A DNA stretch of 49,578 bases from Lachnospiraceae bacterium. GTDB taxonomy: Bacteria; Bacillota; Clostridia; Lachnospirales; Lachnospiraceae. Where the stretch lies: positions 1 through 49,578 of the forward strand of contig JAFZNE010000118.1 in assembly GCA_017553035.1 (NCBI GenBank). The letters run 5' to 3'. Shown here in pieces: positions 23,799 to 32,115 of the stretch. Below the pieces are notes generated by a model. That model was not told where the DNA came from, searched no databases, and was given only the letters and a program-made list of their open reading frames with translations. Position 1 is the stretch's first letter, and each line of letters begins with the position of its first letter. The translations under genes and the position numbers were made by a program.

Positions 23799-25414
23799 GA
23801 TAAATATTCATTGATGATCCTTACCAGCAGATCGTTGAGATTTTCAACATCGTAACTGCCGATCGTAGGCTCGATATGTGAACCGCCGATGCCGCTGTGG
23901 TCGGTAAGGAAAGTGTAAGTTCCGCCTGTTGTCATGGCAAATGTACGGAGCAGGAACTCGGTTGACTTGTCCACGCCGCTTGATGCCACGGGAATAATGC
24001 GGATGCCTTTGTTGATCGCATCTGTAATAGATGAAGCAAGTGATTCCCTGATCGAAGATGTATTGTGGGGAGGAGCATCAAGTACCATGAATACCAGCTT
24101 GGTACTGTCTTCGTCCCAATCATGATTATTGACTGCATCTTCAAGGGCAAGTTCAACAGCTTCTTCGTAATCTCCGCCGCCATCTGCGCCTTCCGCGTTC
24201 AGTTTTACAAGCTGAGAGTTGATATCACTTGAAAACGGATTCGAGCGTACGATATATTCATCGTGAAGATCGCGGTAGAAATTAACCGAAAGACGTATAG
24301 GAAGATTGGAGTTGCTGCCTTCCACACGTTCGATAACATCCTCGAGCTCCTTCTGGAGATATCTGATCTCATCCCACATTGAACCGGTTGTATCGATCAC
24401 GAACATCAGATCAAGTTTCTTGGGTGTAAATGCAGAATCCGAAAGAATTACTTCGAGTGTGTTATCATCAAGCAGATCTGTGCTTTCTACGTATTTCTCG
24501 GTCGTAAAGCTTCCCGAGGTTACCACAACCTTTGCGGGAACGGCATCACCGCCGTTAAGTCTGTAGAATACATAGGTCATTCCCTTATTGTTGGTTTTTG
24601 ACTGCCAGATCACATCTCCGTCAGCGGAATAAACCGTTACGTCAGCATTGTTTACGTTGGTCGTACCGATCGCCGAACCTGAGATATTGGTGACGATCTC
24701 ACCTGAGCTTACATGAACGGCAAGCCTTGAAAAAGGAGTAAGATCCCAGGCTGTAAAGAAGCTGCTGTAGTCCTGCTGCTGGCCGTTGGCAATAAGGTTC
24801 TTGAGAAAATCATAGTGAAGATTGTCATTCCACTCGCCCGCTGTAAGCAGACCTGCTGCGGGACGGGGATAATCTTCTCTTTCCTCTTCGGGATCGGGAA
24901 GAATAGGATCGATGGGATCGATCTCTGTGGTCAATCCTTCCTCACCGTAACCATCCGCTAACGAATAATCTCCACCGTCAAGCTCGTATTTTCCGAAGGT
25001 AGTAAAATCGCTGCCCGAATACTCCAATTCTGCACCGGTAAAATAGTCGGCATAATCGCCTTCACCATAATAACCGCCAAAGTAGCCATCGTCACCCGCA
25101 TAGTCTGCGGATGCCTTCGACTCGGTGGCAGGTGCAAGCGCCAGAGTGCTTCTGGATGATTCCACGGAGCCTGATCCGTCGGACGCAGCACCGGAATCGC
25201 CGGAATTCAGGAACGGTGCCGTCGGGTCGGAATGATCTGTGGGCGGAGCTGTCGGATCACTCTTGCGGTCCCTTGATTCAGTACCGGTGATCTTCTCAGA
25301 TTTACCGGTTTCTTTAGAGCATCCTGAGAGCATCATCGTTGCCATCAATGCCAGAATAAGGATGATGGCGGTAAACTTCTTTGTCAGTTTCCCGATCGTT
25401 CTGATTTTTTTCAT
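23795..25414 (-). CDS. VWA-domain lipoprotein
   Basis: A 539-residue exported lipoprotein. Signal helix (~14-30) with lipobox MLSGC (C32), then a long acidic, Gly/Tyr/Ser-rich region (~35-190), a beta-rich region (~195-330) and a von Willebrand factor A domain (~335-535). The MIDAS is DTTGS in VIDTTGSMWDE, with the later FYRDLHDEY and FMVLDAPPH strands, so it should bind a divalent metal and a protein ligand outside the cell. GAGGAGGG lies about nine bases before the ATG, but this site can pair with an upstream complement (see 25424-25471). The ligand is unknown. It shares a strand with HflK/HflC, 76 bp upstream. Confidence 0.9.
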   Translation of the reverse strand: MKKIRTIGKLTKKFTAIILILALMATMMLSGCSKETGKSEKITGTESRDRKSDPTAPPTDHSDPTAPFLNSGDSGAASDGSGSVESSRSTLALAPATESKASADYAGDDGYFGGYYGEGDYADYFTGAELEYSGSDFTTFGKYELDGGDYSLADGYGEEGLTTEIDPIDPILPDPEEEREDYPRPAAGLLTAGEWNDNLHYDFLKNLIANGQQQDYSSFFTAWDLTPFSRLAVHVSSGEIVTNISGSAIGTTNVNNADVTVYSADGDVIWQSKTNNKGMTYVFYRLNGGDAVPAKVVVTSGSFTTEKYVESTDLLDDNTLEVILSDSAFTPKKLDLMFVIDTTGSMWDEIRYLQKELEDVIERVEGSNSNLPIRLSVNFYRDLHDEYIVRSNPFSSDINSQLVKLNAEGADGGGDYEEAVELALEDAVNNHDWDEDSTKLVFMVLDAPPHNTSSIRESLASSITDAINKGIRIIPVASSGVDKSTEFLLRTFAMTTGGTYTFLTDHSGIGGSHIEPTIGSYDVENLNDLLVRIINEYLS

Positions 25415-25423
25415 AATACAAAC

Positions 25424-25471
25424 CCTCCTCGTTTAATTTCATTAACCTTATCTGAACATTAGACGAGGAGG
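25424..25471 (-). promoter_or_regulatory. Stem that can sequester the ribosome site of the VWA lipoprotein
   Basis: In the minus-strand RNA, CCTCCTCGT (25471-25463) is a perfect 9-bp complement of ACGAGGAGG (25432-25424), which contains the Shine-Dalgarno of the VWA gene. The 30-nt loop lies between. Folding would block initiation. Confidence 0.55.
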
Positions 25472-25490
25472 TCTGATTTTGGTTCCAAAA

Positions 25491-26486
25491 TTATTCGATA
25501 GAATTAAAGATCTGTGCTAGAGGCGAATCCGAGTTGAGGATCAGAGTCTTGTTGCCGGTCAGGGAAAGCTTTGCAGCATCGAGGGACCTTACAAATGTGT
25601 AGAAATCGGCACGCTCGGTTGAATTATATGCCTGCGAAAGGATCCTCATGTATTCCGCTTCGCCTTCGGCAATGATCTTTTCAGCTTCCGCTTTGGCTTC
25701 GGAAATACTGATCGCGATCTCGTTATCGGTCTTGGTACGGATCATCTTGGCTTCGGACTCACCGGATGCCGTATAAGAAGCGGCAATATTGTTACGCTCG
25801 GAGATCATACGCTCATAAACCGCGGCTTTGTTGTCGCTGGGAAGATCGAGACGCTTTGTTTCAACTGCGCGGAATGTAATTCCGTACTGATCCATCGTAT
25901 TGCCGATGTTAGCCATGATAAGGTCGCTTAAGGCACCGTCACGCGAACTGATAACTTCTGATTGGGCCATGCTGCTTATAACGTTTTTCATCGAGTTGTA
26001 AACAATGGTATTGATACGCCCTTCGGCGTTGGGGATCAGCGTCAGTGTCTGGGTGAACTTCAGCGGATCGGTGATCTCCCACAGAACATAGCTGTCAACG
26101 ACCATGGTTTTCTTGTCTTCGGTAATGACATCGGACTTTGTAAGGTCATAGAGCATCAGGGTCTTGGGAAGTGTATCGCTTGTCTGGATAAACGGTGTTT
26201 TGAACGATAATCCGGCGTTGTCGATAATGCGTTCAACCTTGCCGAACTCTTTGATCAGAGTGTATTCATTCTCACGAGTTACAACCAGAGACTGGCTCAA
26301 CACGATGATAGCAACTATCAGGACTACGATCGCGATGATGACCGGTATACGATGTTTATGTTTCTTTGCCGAATACTTGGGGATATTGCCTTCGCCGGTC
26401 CCGTTGCTTTCGGCATCCGTAAAGCCTTTATCACGCTGCTTGAAGCGTTTCTTTAAATCATTTAAGTCAAAATTGAAATCTGCCAT
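25491..26486 (-). CDS. hflC: SPFH-domain protein HflC
   Basis: A 331-residue membrane-anchored SPFH (band 7/prohibitin) protein. A charged N-terminal stretch (~1-48) is followed by one membrane helix (~48-70), the SPFH domain (~72-240) and a coiled coil rich in Glu/Ala (~235-290) with AEAEKIIAEGEAEYMRILSQ, which is the family hallmark. With HflK it is expected to form a large ring in the membrane that, in E. coli, encloses and regulates the FtsH protease. It starts one base after the hflK stop (TGACATG), so the two are coupled. No ftsH is in the window. Confidence 0.92.
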   Translation of the reverse strand: MADFNFDLNDLKKRFKQRDKGFTDAESNGTGEGNIPKYSAKKHKHRIPVIIAIVVLIVAIIVLSQSLVVTRENEYTLIKEFGKVERIIDNAGLSFKTPFIQTSDTLPKTLMLYDLTKSDVITEDKKTMVVDSYVLWEITDPLKFTQTLTLIPNAEGRINTIVYNSMKNVISSMAQSEVISSRDGALSDLIMANIGNTMDQYGITFRAVETKRLDLPSDNKAAVYERMISERNNIAASYTASGESEAKMIRTKTDNEIAISISEAKAEAEKIIAEGEAEYMRILSQAYNSTERADFYTFVRSLDAAKLSLTGNKTLILNSDSPLAQIFNSIE

Positions 26487-26487
26487 G

Positions 26488-27414
26488 TCAGTTTCCTCCG
26501 TTAGTTGTAGAATCTAAAAAGCTGTCAAGGGGAAGGATCTTCTCGGTTCCGGTCTCGGAATTATCAATGATAACCTTGAGGGAGGGAAGGATGTCTTCCA
26601 TTGCTTCATAGAACATACGCTGCTTGGTGATCAGAGGATATTTTTTATATTCTTCGAAAAGTGAATTGAAACGTGCAACCTGGCCTTCTTCTTCATTAAT
26701 ACGTGCTTCCTTGGTTGCGGTCGCTTCTTTAAGTATCTGGTCGATCTGCGCCTCGGCTGCGGGAACCTGCTCGCTGCGGTATTTGTTTGCATTGTTGATG
26801 GCGGTATCGGCACCCTGCTTGGCCGATTCGACGTTCATGAATGCTTCTTTAACATCGCTTGTAGGAGGCTCTGCGTCCTGGATCGTGATATTGATCAGCT
26901 GGATACCGATGTCCTGTTCCTCGAGACGACGGTTGATCTTTTCGCGGATATTGGACTGGATCTCATTTTTACCGGTTGTGATAACGCTGTCTACCGTAAA
27001 TGCGCCTATCTCGGAACGAATACTTGACTGAGCCACATTCTTGAGGATTTCCACCGGATCGTGTGAAGAGTATAATGCTTTGATCGGGTCGATAACCTTA
27101 TACTCGACATAGAAATCCACATTTACGAAGTTGAAATCCGAGGTGATCATAAGGGATTCATCTTCCACGGGTGCGTTGGTTTCCAAAACATAACCGATGG
27201 GGAAACCCTTGATCGTGGTATCTACCTTTTCAACATGCTGGATAAAAGGTATTTTCATATGAAGTCCCGATTCGGTGGTGGCACTTGCCTGGCCGAAAGT
27301 GGTAACTACAGCCGCTTCCTGCTCGGTAATGGTGTAGTAAGCATTGAAAAACAGGATCGCTATCACCGCAATGATAATACCTGCTTTGATCAATGAGCCT
27401 GATTTGATGTTCAT
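26488..27414 (-). CDS. hflK: SPFH-domain protein HflK
   Basis: A 308-residue SPFH/band 7 protein and partner of HflC. One membrane helix (~8-28), then ITEQEAAVVTTFGQ, the typical first strand, the SPFH domain (~30-210) and a coiled coil (~195-265). It is shorter than E. coli HflK and lacks its Gly/Pro-rich N-terminal tail. A strong AAGGAGG precedes the ATG at 27414. First gene of the hflKC pair; the assignment of K versus C rests on order and sequence resemblance and could be swapped. Confidence 0.9.
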   Translation of the reverse strand: MNIKSGSLIKAGIIIAVIAILFFNAYYTITEQEAAVVTTFGQASATTESGLHMKIPFIQHVEKVDTTIKGFPIGYVLETNAPVEDESLMITSDFNFVNVDFYVEYKVIDPIKALYSSHDPVEILKNVAQSSIRSEIGAFTVDSVITTGKNEIQSNIREKINRRLEEQDIGIQLINITIQDAEPPTSDVKEAFMNVESAKQGADTAINNANKYRSEQVPAAEAQIDQILKEATATKEARINEEEGQVARFNSLFEEYKKYPLITKQRMFYEAMEDILPSLKVIIDNSETGTEKILPLDSFLDSTTNGGN

Positions 27415-27517
27415 ACTGATCCTCCTTGAAAATGTCTGCTTGGTTTATCTTGAAAATATACTATATTATTAGAAATATATTTTAAAGAGTAAAAAGTGCG
27501 AAATAGGAATATCTATT

Positions 27518-29131
27518 TTACTCGGCTACCATCTCGGGGAAGGAGAATTCTGCCTCTTCTTCACCGTCTTCCACGTATATGGTGTAACGGCGTGTGATAT
27601 AACCTTCTTTGGTAAGCCGGACGTTGTGCGTGCCGGGAACCTTCGCAAGAGAGAGCATGCCGTTTTCGATCGTTCCCTTATATACATCATCGATAAATAC
27701 CGCAGCACCTTCGGATGCTATGATCACCATACTGCCTTCGCTGCTTCCGTTTCCGGAATCGTTGTCAGGATCGTTGCCGGAGTCCCCGTTATCGGAAGAT
27801 GTATCGTCGGGAGGGGAAGTAGGTTCCGGCTCATTGCCGGAGCTGTTTCCCGTATCGGAAGAAGTATCATCGGATTGTCCGGTAGGTTCGGGTTCACCGT
27901 CGTTATCGTCGGGAGAGACGGAAGGTGTGGGATCATTGCCAGTATCGCTGGTAGAATCCGTTATACCTCCGGAAGACCCGCCGTTATCGGTAATACCGGT
28001 AGGAAACGGAGTTGCGGTAACATCACCTGAACCGTCATCTTCATACAGGATATCGGGCGTCTGTGAGGGAGCAGGTGAGAGTGAAATGTTGAGGGAATCT
28101 ATCGCTTCACCGACTTCAATGAATCCCGTATACGGTGTATATCCACCTGCTGCTACCTGGATCCAGTGCTCTCCGCGTGTCAGCTCGACCGCTGTATCAT
28201 AAGGCGTAAGTATACCGTCGATATAGAGGAGGGCGCTTGCAGGACTGATCTCGAACCTGAAGAAACCGGTGAGCGCCGAGGCCGGAGTGTAAGCGGCCAT
28301 GTCAAGTACGGTAGTCATGTCGCGCTCGACCAGGACGGTTGCCTGACCGATAAAATCCTCATATTCCACCACAATGTCATATTCATCTTCGGCAAGGGTA
28401 AGATACAGATCATCGGTAATCTCACATGACATGTATCTTCCTATTTTCAGGGTTCCGCCGTTAAAATACGAATGATTGACCATTTTGAAGTAACCATGGC
28501 CTTTTTCGATATTGATCAGGTAAATATAATCATCCACGCTGTAAAGAGAGATGATATCCATATCTTCGATCGTATCGATACCGACGAAATATCCGTCATT
28601 GAGGACCAGAAGGTCATCGCCGTAGCGGTATATCGTATCTCCTACGGTAAGTTTCTTCAGAGCGTCGTCTTGTGTGCGGGTAAGAACATTCTTGTAAATA
28701 TCAACATCGGTCGAGCCGGAAACTTCCCGCAGAAGGAATTCATCATTGTAAGACAATCTGACAAAATCACCGGGTTTTAGTACCGCTGCGGTTATCTGTC
28801 TGTTGTATGCCGTTTTGATGTTGGTCGCACCGTTATAGAAAAAATCATGTTCGGCAATGGTACCGCGTTCCTGAACGGTGATTATCGCATTGTCAAGATC
28901 TATGCCTTTGATAATGCCGTTCATCGAATGGAGTTCTTCCGAAGGGACGACCGAACCCGGATCGGGGATATCACTGATGCCGGCTGTGGGCGACGGTGAC
29001 GGCGAAGTATTTGCGGACGGTTTTTTTGAGGAACCACCGTCGGTCAGGACGTAAACGATCGAAAGAGTGATGATTATCAGGACTCCGGCGATCACAACGA
29101 AGATTGGGAGCCGGTAATTGTTTCTGTTCAT
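27518..29131 (-). CDS. Membrane-anchored PEGA-domain protein with acidic repeat linker
   Basis: A 537-residue protein with a short cytoplasmic end, one membrane helix (~8-30), a Ser/Pro linker, a beta-rich region (~65-290), a first PEGA domain (~295-350, GFFRFEISPASALLYIDG), a low-complexity Asp/Ser/Gly/Pro linker with imperfect repeats of the type PTxxxDDTSSDxG (~375-460) and a second PEGA domain (~463-530). PEGA domains are beta-sandwich modules of bacterial surface proteins; function is unknown, with wall or polymer binding suggested. The ATG overlaps the cca stop by 4 bp. Confidence 0.85.
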   Translation of the reverse strand: MNRNNYRLPIFVVIAGVLIIITLSIVYVLTDGGSSKKPSANTSPSPSPTAGISDIPDPGSVVPSEELHSMNGIIKGIDLDNAIITVQERGTIAEHDFFYNGATNIKTAYNRQITAAVLKPGDFVRLSYNDEFLLREVSGSTDVDIYKNVLTRTQDDALKKLTVGDTIYRYGDDLLVLNDGYFVGIDTIEDMDIISLYSVDDYIYLINIEKGHGYFKMVNHSYFNGGTLKIGRYMSCEITDDLYLTLAEDEYDIVVEYEDFIGQATVLVERDMTTVLDMAAYTPASALTGFFRFEISPASALLYIDGILTPYDTAVELTRGEHWIQVAAGGYTPYTGFIEVGEAIDSLNISLSPAPSQTPDILYEDDGSGDVTATPFPTGITDNGGSSGGITDSTSDTGNDPTPSVSPDDNDGEPEPTGQSDDTSSDTGNSSGNEPEPTSPPDDTSSDNGDSGNDPDNDSGNGSSEGSMVIIASEGAAVFIDDVYKGTIENGMLSLAKVPGTHNVRLTKEGYITRRYTIYVEDGEEEAEFSFPEMVAE

Positions 29132-30339
29132 TTCTGATCTTTACCTATTCTTTCAAGTAAAAGTTCTTTTTTATTAAGGGACGGGTCGTCAAGTACGTCG
29201 TTGAGCAGGCGGTTCAGTGTTTCACCGACTTCTTTTCCGGCGGGAATGCCGTAGCTGATAAGGTCTTTGCCGTCAACGGCAAGAGCCTTCAGATCGGTGC
29301 ATTCACCTCTGCCCACGATCGCTTTGTACTGGTCTTCTGAAGCGGAATAATCGGATCCCGGTTCGATAACATGCCTGAAATCGAAAATAAGGGGCATATT
29401 CTCCGAACCCGCATCGTGCATGAGTTTCCTCATTTCCGCATCGGTAAGTCCGTTCAGACGGGCCGTACTGAATCTGATAAGGCCGGATGCGGTATGGATC
29501 GTATTATTGTCGAACTTTAACCGTCTGAGTATACCGAGGGCATTACCTGACCGGTTGACCAATACCGACCAACGGATACGCCGGTCATGAGGTGCGGACT
29601 CAAGCATAGAGACCAGCTCGTCCAGAGTGCCTTCCGAAGATTGCCCGGCGGCTGCCAGTTCCGGAAGGATAATCTCGTCTATCCCCGTGGAATGCAGCAG
29701 CTTGAGCCTGTCGGGATGTCCGGACATGATCAGGTTTTCAAGTTCCGTGTGGATCCTTTCGGCACTGATCAGTTCGAGCCTGCTCTTTAAAAGAGAGGCA
29801 GCGGCAAGCGTCGATCCGTCTATTTCGAAATCGAGCTGTGCGCTGAAACGGATCGCCCGGAGGATCCGCAGTGCATCTTCGGAAAAACGGGCCTCCGGAT
29901 CTCCGACACATCTTATTATTTTTGAATCTATATCATGTTTTCCGCCAAACAGGTCAACCAGACCTTTTTCATCGGAGTAGGCCATTGCATTGATCGTAAA
30001 ATCCCTGCGTTTCAGATCTTCTTCCAGTGAAGGCGCGAATGTTACGCTGTCGGGATGACGTGCGTCTGAGTATTTTCCGTCGATGCGGTAAGTAGTCGTT
30101 TCATAACCGGTGCCTTTGCACATTACGGTTACGGTACCGTGTTCTATACCGGTATCGATCGTCCGCGGGAATAAACTCTTGATCTGCTGCGGAAGCGCTG
30201 AGGTGGTAATATCCCAGTCTTTGGGAATGCGCCCGAGAAGACTGTCGCGAACACATCCGCCCACTGCCCACGCTTCATAGCCTGCATCCATGAGTGTCCG
30301 TATGATCATGCGGACATCATCGGGCATGTCGATCTTCAA
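29128..30339 (-). CDS. cca: CCA tRNA nucleotidyltransferase
   Basis: Adds or repairs the 3'-CCA end of tRNAs. The 403-residue protein has the class II polymerase-beta fold with AVGGCVRDSLLGR (~24-36), catalytic DWDIT (~41-45), GIEHGTVTV and RRDFTINAMAYS, and RFSEDALRILRAIRFSAQL (~152-170). The start is a TTG (30339-30337) with GGGGAGG seven bases upstream; the next in-frame ATG (30327) lies too far from that site. Clostridia commonly carry such an enzyme of about 400-450 residues. A promoter lies at 30415-30444. Confidence 0.93.
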   Translation of the reverse strand: MKIDMPDDVRMIIRTLMDAGYEAWAVGGCVRDSLLGRIPKDWDITTSALPQQIKSLFPRTIDTGIEHGTVTVMCKGTGYETTTYRIDGKYSDARHPDSVTFAPSLEEDLKRRDFTINAMAYSDEKGLVDLFGGKHDIDSKIIRCVGDPEARFSEDALRILRAIRFSAQLDFEIDGSTLAAASLLKSRLELISAERIHTELENLIMSGHPDRLKLLHSTGIDEIILPELAAAGQSSEGTLDELVSMLESAPHDRRIRWSVLVNRSGNALGILRRLKFDNNTIHTASGLIRFSTARLNGLTDAEMRKLMHDAGSENMPLIFDFRHVIEPGSDYSASEDQYKAIVGRGECTDLKALAVDGKDLISYGIPAGKEVGETLNRLLNDVLDDPSLNKKELLLERIGKDQK

Positions 30340-30414
30340 GATATCACCTCCCCCTTAAGTATAGTTGATAAATCTGCATCATGATCCATGATGGGACATC
30401 TCGTCATTCATTTT

Positions 30415-30444
30415 AGTATAACATAAACCGGCGGGGATTTACAA
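30415..30444 (-). promoter_or_regulatory. Promoter for the cca/PEGA pair
   Basis: On the minus strand TTGTAA (30444-30439), 18-bp spacer and TATACT (30420-30415), 76 bp before the TTG start of cca. Confidence 0.6.
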
Positions 30445-30451
30445 AGATTTC

Positions 30452-30480
30452 TTTACATTTATGCGGGCGGGATTTATAAT
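30452..30480 (+). promoter_or_regulatory. Promoter for the second receiver gene
   Basis: TTTACA (30452-30457), 17-bp spacer and TATAAT (30475-30480). Lies back to back with the cca promoter, only 7 bp between the -35 boxes. Confidence 0.7.
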
Positions 30481-30540
30481 GGTAAAAGTATGGGGCGGTA
30501 AATCTGATTTACCAAGTGTGAAACAAGGAAGGGAAACGAT

Positions 30541-30900
30541 ATGAAGACTATTCTTGCCGTAGACGACAGTCCCGCCAATCTCACGATTGTCAGGGAAGTA
30601 TTAAAAGAAAAGTATAAAGTAAATGTAGTAACATCCGGAGAGCAGGCGCTCAAATTTCTGGAAAAGAAGGATCCCGACCTGATCCTCCTTGATGTTTGTA
30701 TGCCCGTAATGGATGGCATTGAAACCATGAAACATATAAATGAGATGCCCGGTCCGGCCCGTAAGGTTATCTTCCTTACCGCGCTTACCGATGCGGCGCT
30801 TGCGGAACAGGCCAAAGAGCTCAACTGCGTTGGATTTGTTTCCAAGCCGTTTGCGCCGGCAGAACTGATCTCCGCAATAGTTTCGGTTATCGGGGAATAG
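30541..30900 (+). CDS. Stand-alone response regulator receiver domain (CheY-like)
   Basis: A 119-residue single receiver domain: acidic pair D8-D9 (AVDDSPAN), phosphoacceptor D51 in LLDVCMPVMDG, T80 in IFLTALTD and K102 in VSKPFAP, all intact. No output domain and no kinase nearby. It is only distantly similar to the receiver at 10.9 kb. AAGGGAA lies upstream of ATG 30541. It has its own promoter and probably acts by protein-protein contact, as CheY or Spo0F do; the partner is unknown. Confidence 0.92.
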   Translation: MKTILAVDDSPANLTIVREVLKEKYKVNVVTSGEQALKFLEKKDPDLILLDVCMPVMDGIETMKHINEMPGPARKVIFLTALTDAALAEQAKELNCVGFVSKPFAPAELISAIVSVIGE

Positions 30901-30910
30901 GTTTTCGGGC

Positions 30911-30939
30911 TTTACATTTTGAAATAATTATGATATAAG
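30911..30939 (+). promoter_or_regulatory. Promoter for the trigger-factor-like lipoprotein
   Basis: TTTACA (30911-30916), 17-bp spacer and TATAAG (30934-30939), 46 bp before the start codon. Confidence 0.65.
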
Positions 30940-30984
30940 TTTATCTTGAGTTTTATGAAAGAAAGGCAGGTTTAAAGTAGTTTT

Positions 30985-32058
30985 ATGAAAAAGATTCTGA
31001 CTGTTTTACTTGCTGCATGCCTTATCGTATCTTGTGCGGGCTGCAGCAGCAAACCCAATCCCGTTACCGGATACAAGAAGGGTGACGTGGTTTTGGGACA
31101 ATATAAAGGACTCAGCTATACCAGACTTTCGGAAGAAGTGACTGATGAAGATATTGAGAATAAGATACAGTATGACCTCGAAAATCATTCAACACAGACT
31201 GAAGTGACTGACAGAGCTGTCCAGAACGGCGACTGGGTCAATATCGATTTCGTCGGCAAGGTTGACGGCGTTGTTTTTGAAAACGGTTCGGCTGAGGATT
31301 ACGATATCGAGATCGGTGCAGGCAGGATGATCCCCGGATTTGAAGAGGGGATTATCGGTATTGCGATCGGCGAGACCAAAACTATCAATGTGACCTTCCC
31401 GGAGGAATATCCCAATAATCCGGATCTGGCCAGCAAACCCGCAACCTTTGATATTACGGTTAATTCCATTAAGGTGACCGTACTCCCCGAACTTACGGAA
31501 GAGTTCGTTAAGGAAACGCTCGGGTATGATTCGATCGATGTTTATCGCAGCACTGTACGCAGCAATCTTGAAGAGTCGGCCAGACAGAACGCCGAGTCCC
31601 AGAAGTTTACCGATATCAGGGATGCAGCACTGAATAATGCCACATTCAAGAAAGATCTTACCGAAGATATCACCAAGACCAAGACCGCGATGATCAACAA
31701 CTACAATTCGATGTTTTCACAGATGTACGGCATCGATGCGGCAACATATTATAATTATGTATACGGCATGTCAGCCGAGCAGTTTGATTCCTATATGGAG
31801 AGCCAGGCAAAGCCCGAGACACAGTATTACTATCTGCTGTCGGCAGTAGTAGAAGCCGAGAAGATCACGCCGACCGATGCTGAGATCGAGGAGTATACGA
31901 ACACTCTGCTGAGTGATTACAACGTATCATCCGTAGAGGAGCTGTATTACAATATCCAGGCAAGTACCGGGATCGATGGCGAGACAATGGTTAAGGAGCA
32001 GGCCAAGCTCAATAAAGCCAATGATCTAATCATGGATTCGGCAGTGGAGAATAAATAA
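30985..32058 (+). CDS. Trigger factor-like peptidyl-prolyl isomerase lipoprotein (FKBP type)
   Basis: A 357-residue lipoprotein. Signal peptide with a lipobox-like end (IVSC, C17, or CAGC, C20), then a segment like the trigger-factor pre-FKBP region (EEVTDEDIENKIQYDL), an FKBP domain (~70-155, GDWVNIDFVGKVDGVVFENG and IPGFEEGIIG) and a long helical region (~160-355) equivalent to the trigger-factor C-terminal chaperone domain. The ribosome-binding N-domain of cytosolic trigger factor is absent and replaced by the lipid anchor, so it is probably an extracytoplasmic folding factor like PrsA in role. Own promoter and terminator. Confidence 0.88.
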   Translation: MKKILTVLLAACLIVSCAGCSSKPNPVTGYKKGDVVLGQYKGLSYTRLSEEVTDEDIENKIQYDLENHSTQTEVTDRAVQNGDWVNIDFVGKVDGVVFENGSAEDYDIEIGAGRMIPGFEEGIIGIAIGETKTINVTFPEEYPNNPDLASKPATFDITVNSIKVTVLPELTEEFVKETLGYDSIDVYRSTVRSNLEESARQNAESQKFTDIRDAALNNATFKKDLTEDITKTKTAMINNYNSMFSQMYGIDAATYYNYVYGMSAEQFDSYMESQAKPETQYYYLLSAVVEAEKITPTDAEIEEYTNTLLSDYNVSSVEELYYNIQASTGIDGETMVKEQAKLNKANDLIMDSAVENK

Positions 32059-32064
32059 AAACTG

Positions 32065-32100
32065 AAAAAGAGCCCTATGATACCACAGGGCTCTTTTTTT
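32065..32100. terminator. Bidirectional terminator between the lipoprotein and cellobiose phosphorylase genes
   Basis: AAAAAGAGCCCT (32065-32076) pairs perfectly with AGGGCTCTTTTT (32087-32098); seven T on the plus side and TTTTT on the minus side. It serves the convergent genes on both sides. Confidence 0.88.
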
Positions 32101-32115
32101 ATGCTTTTTAAAGAT

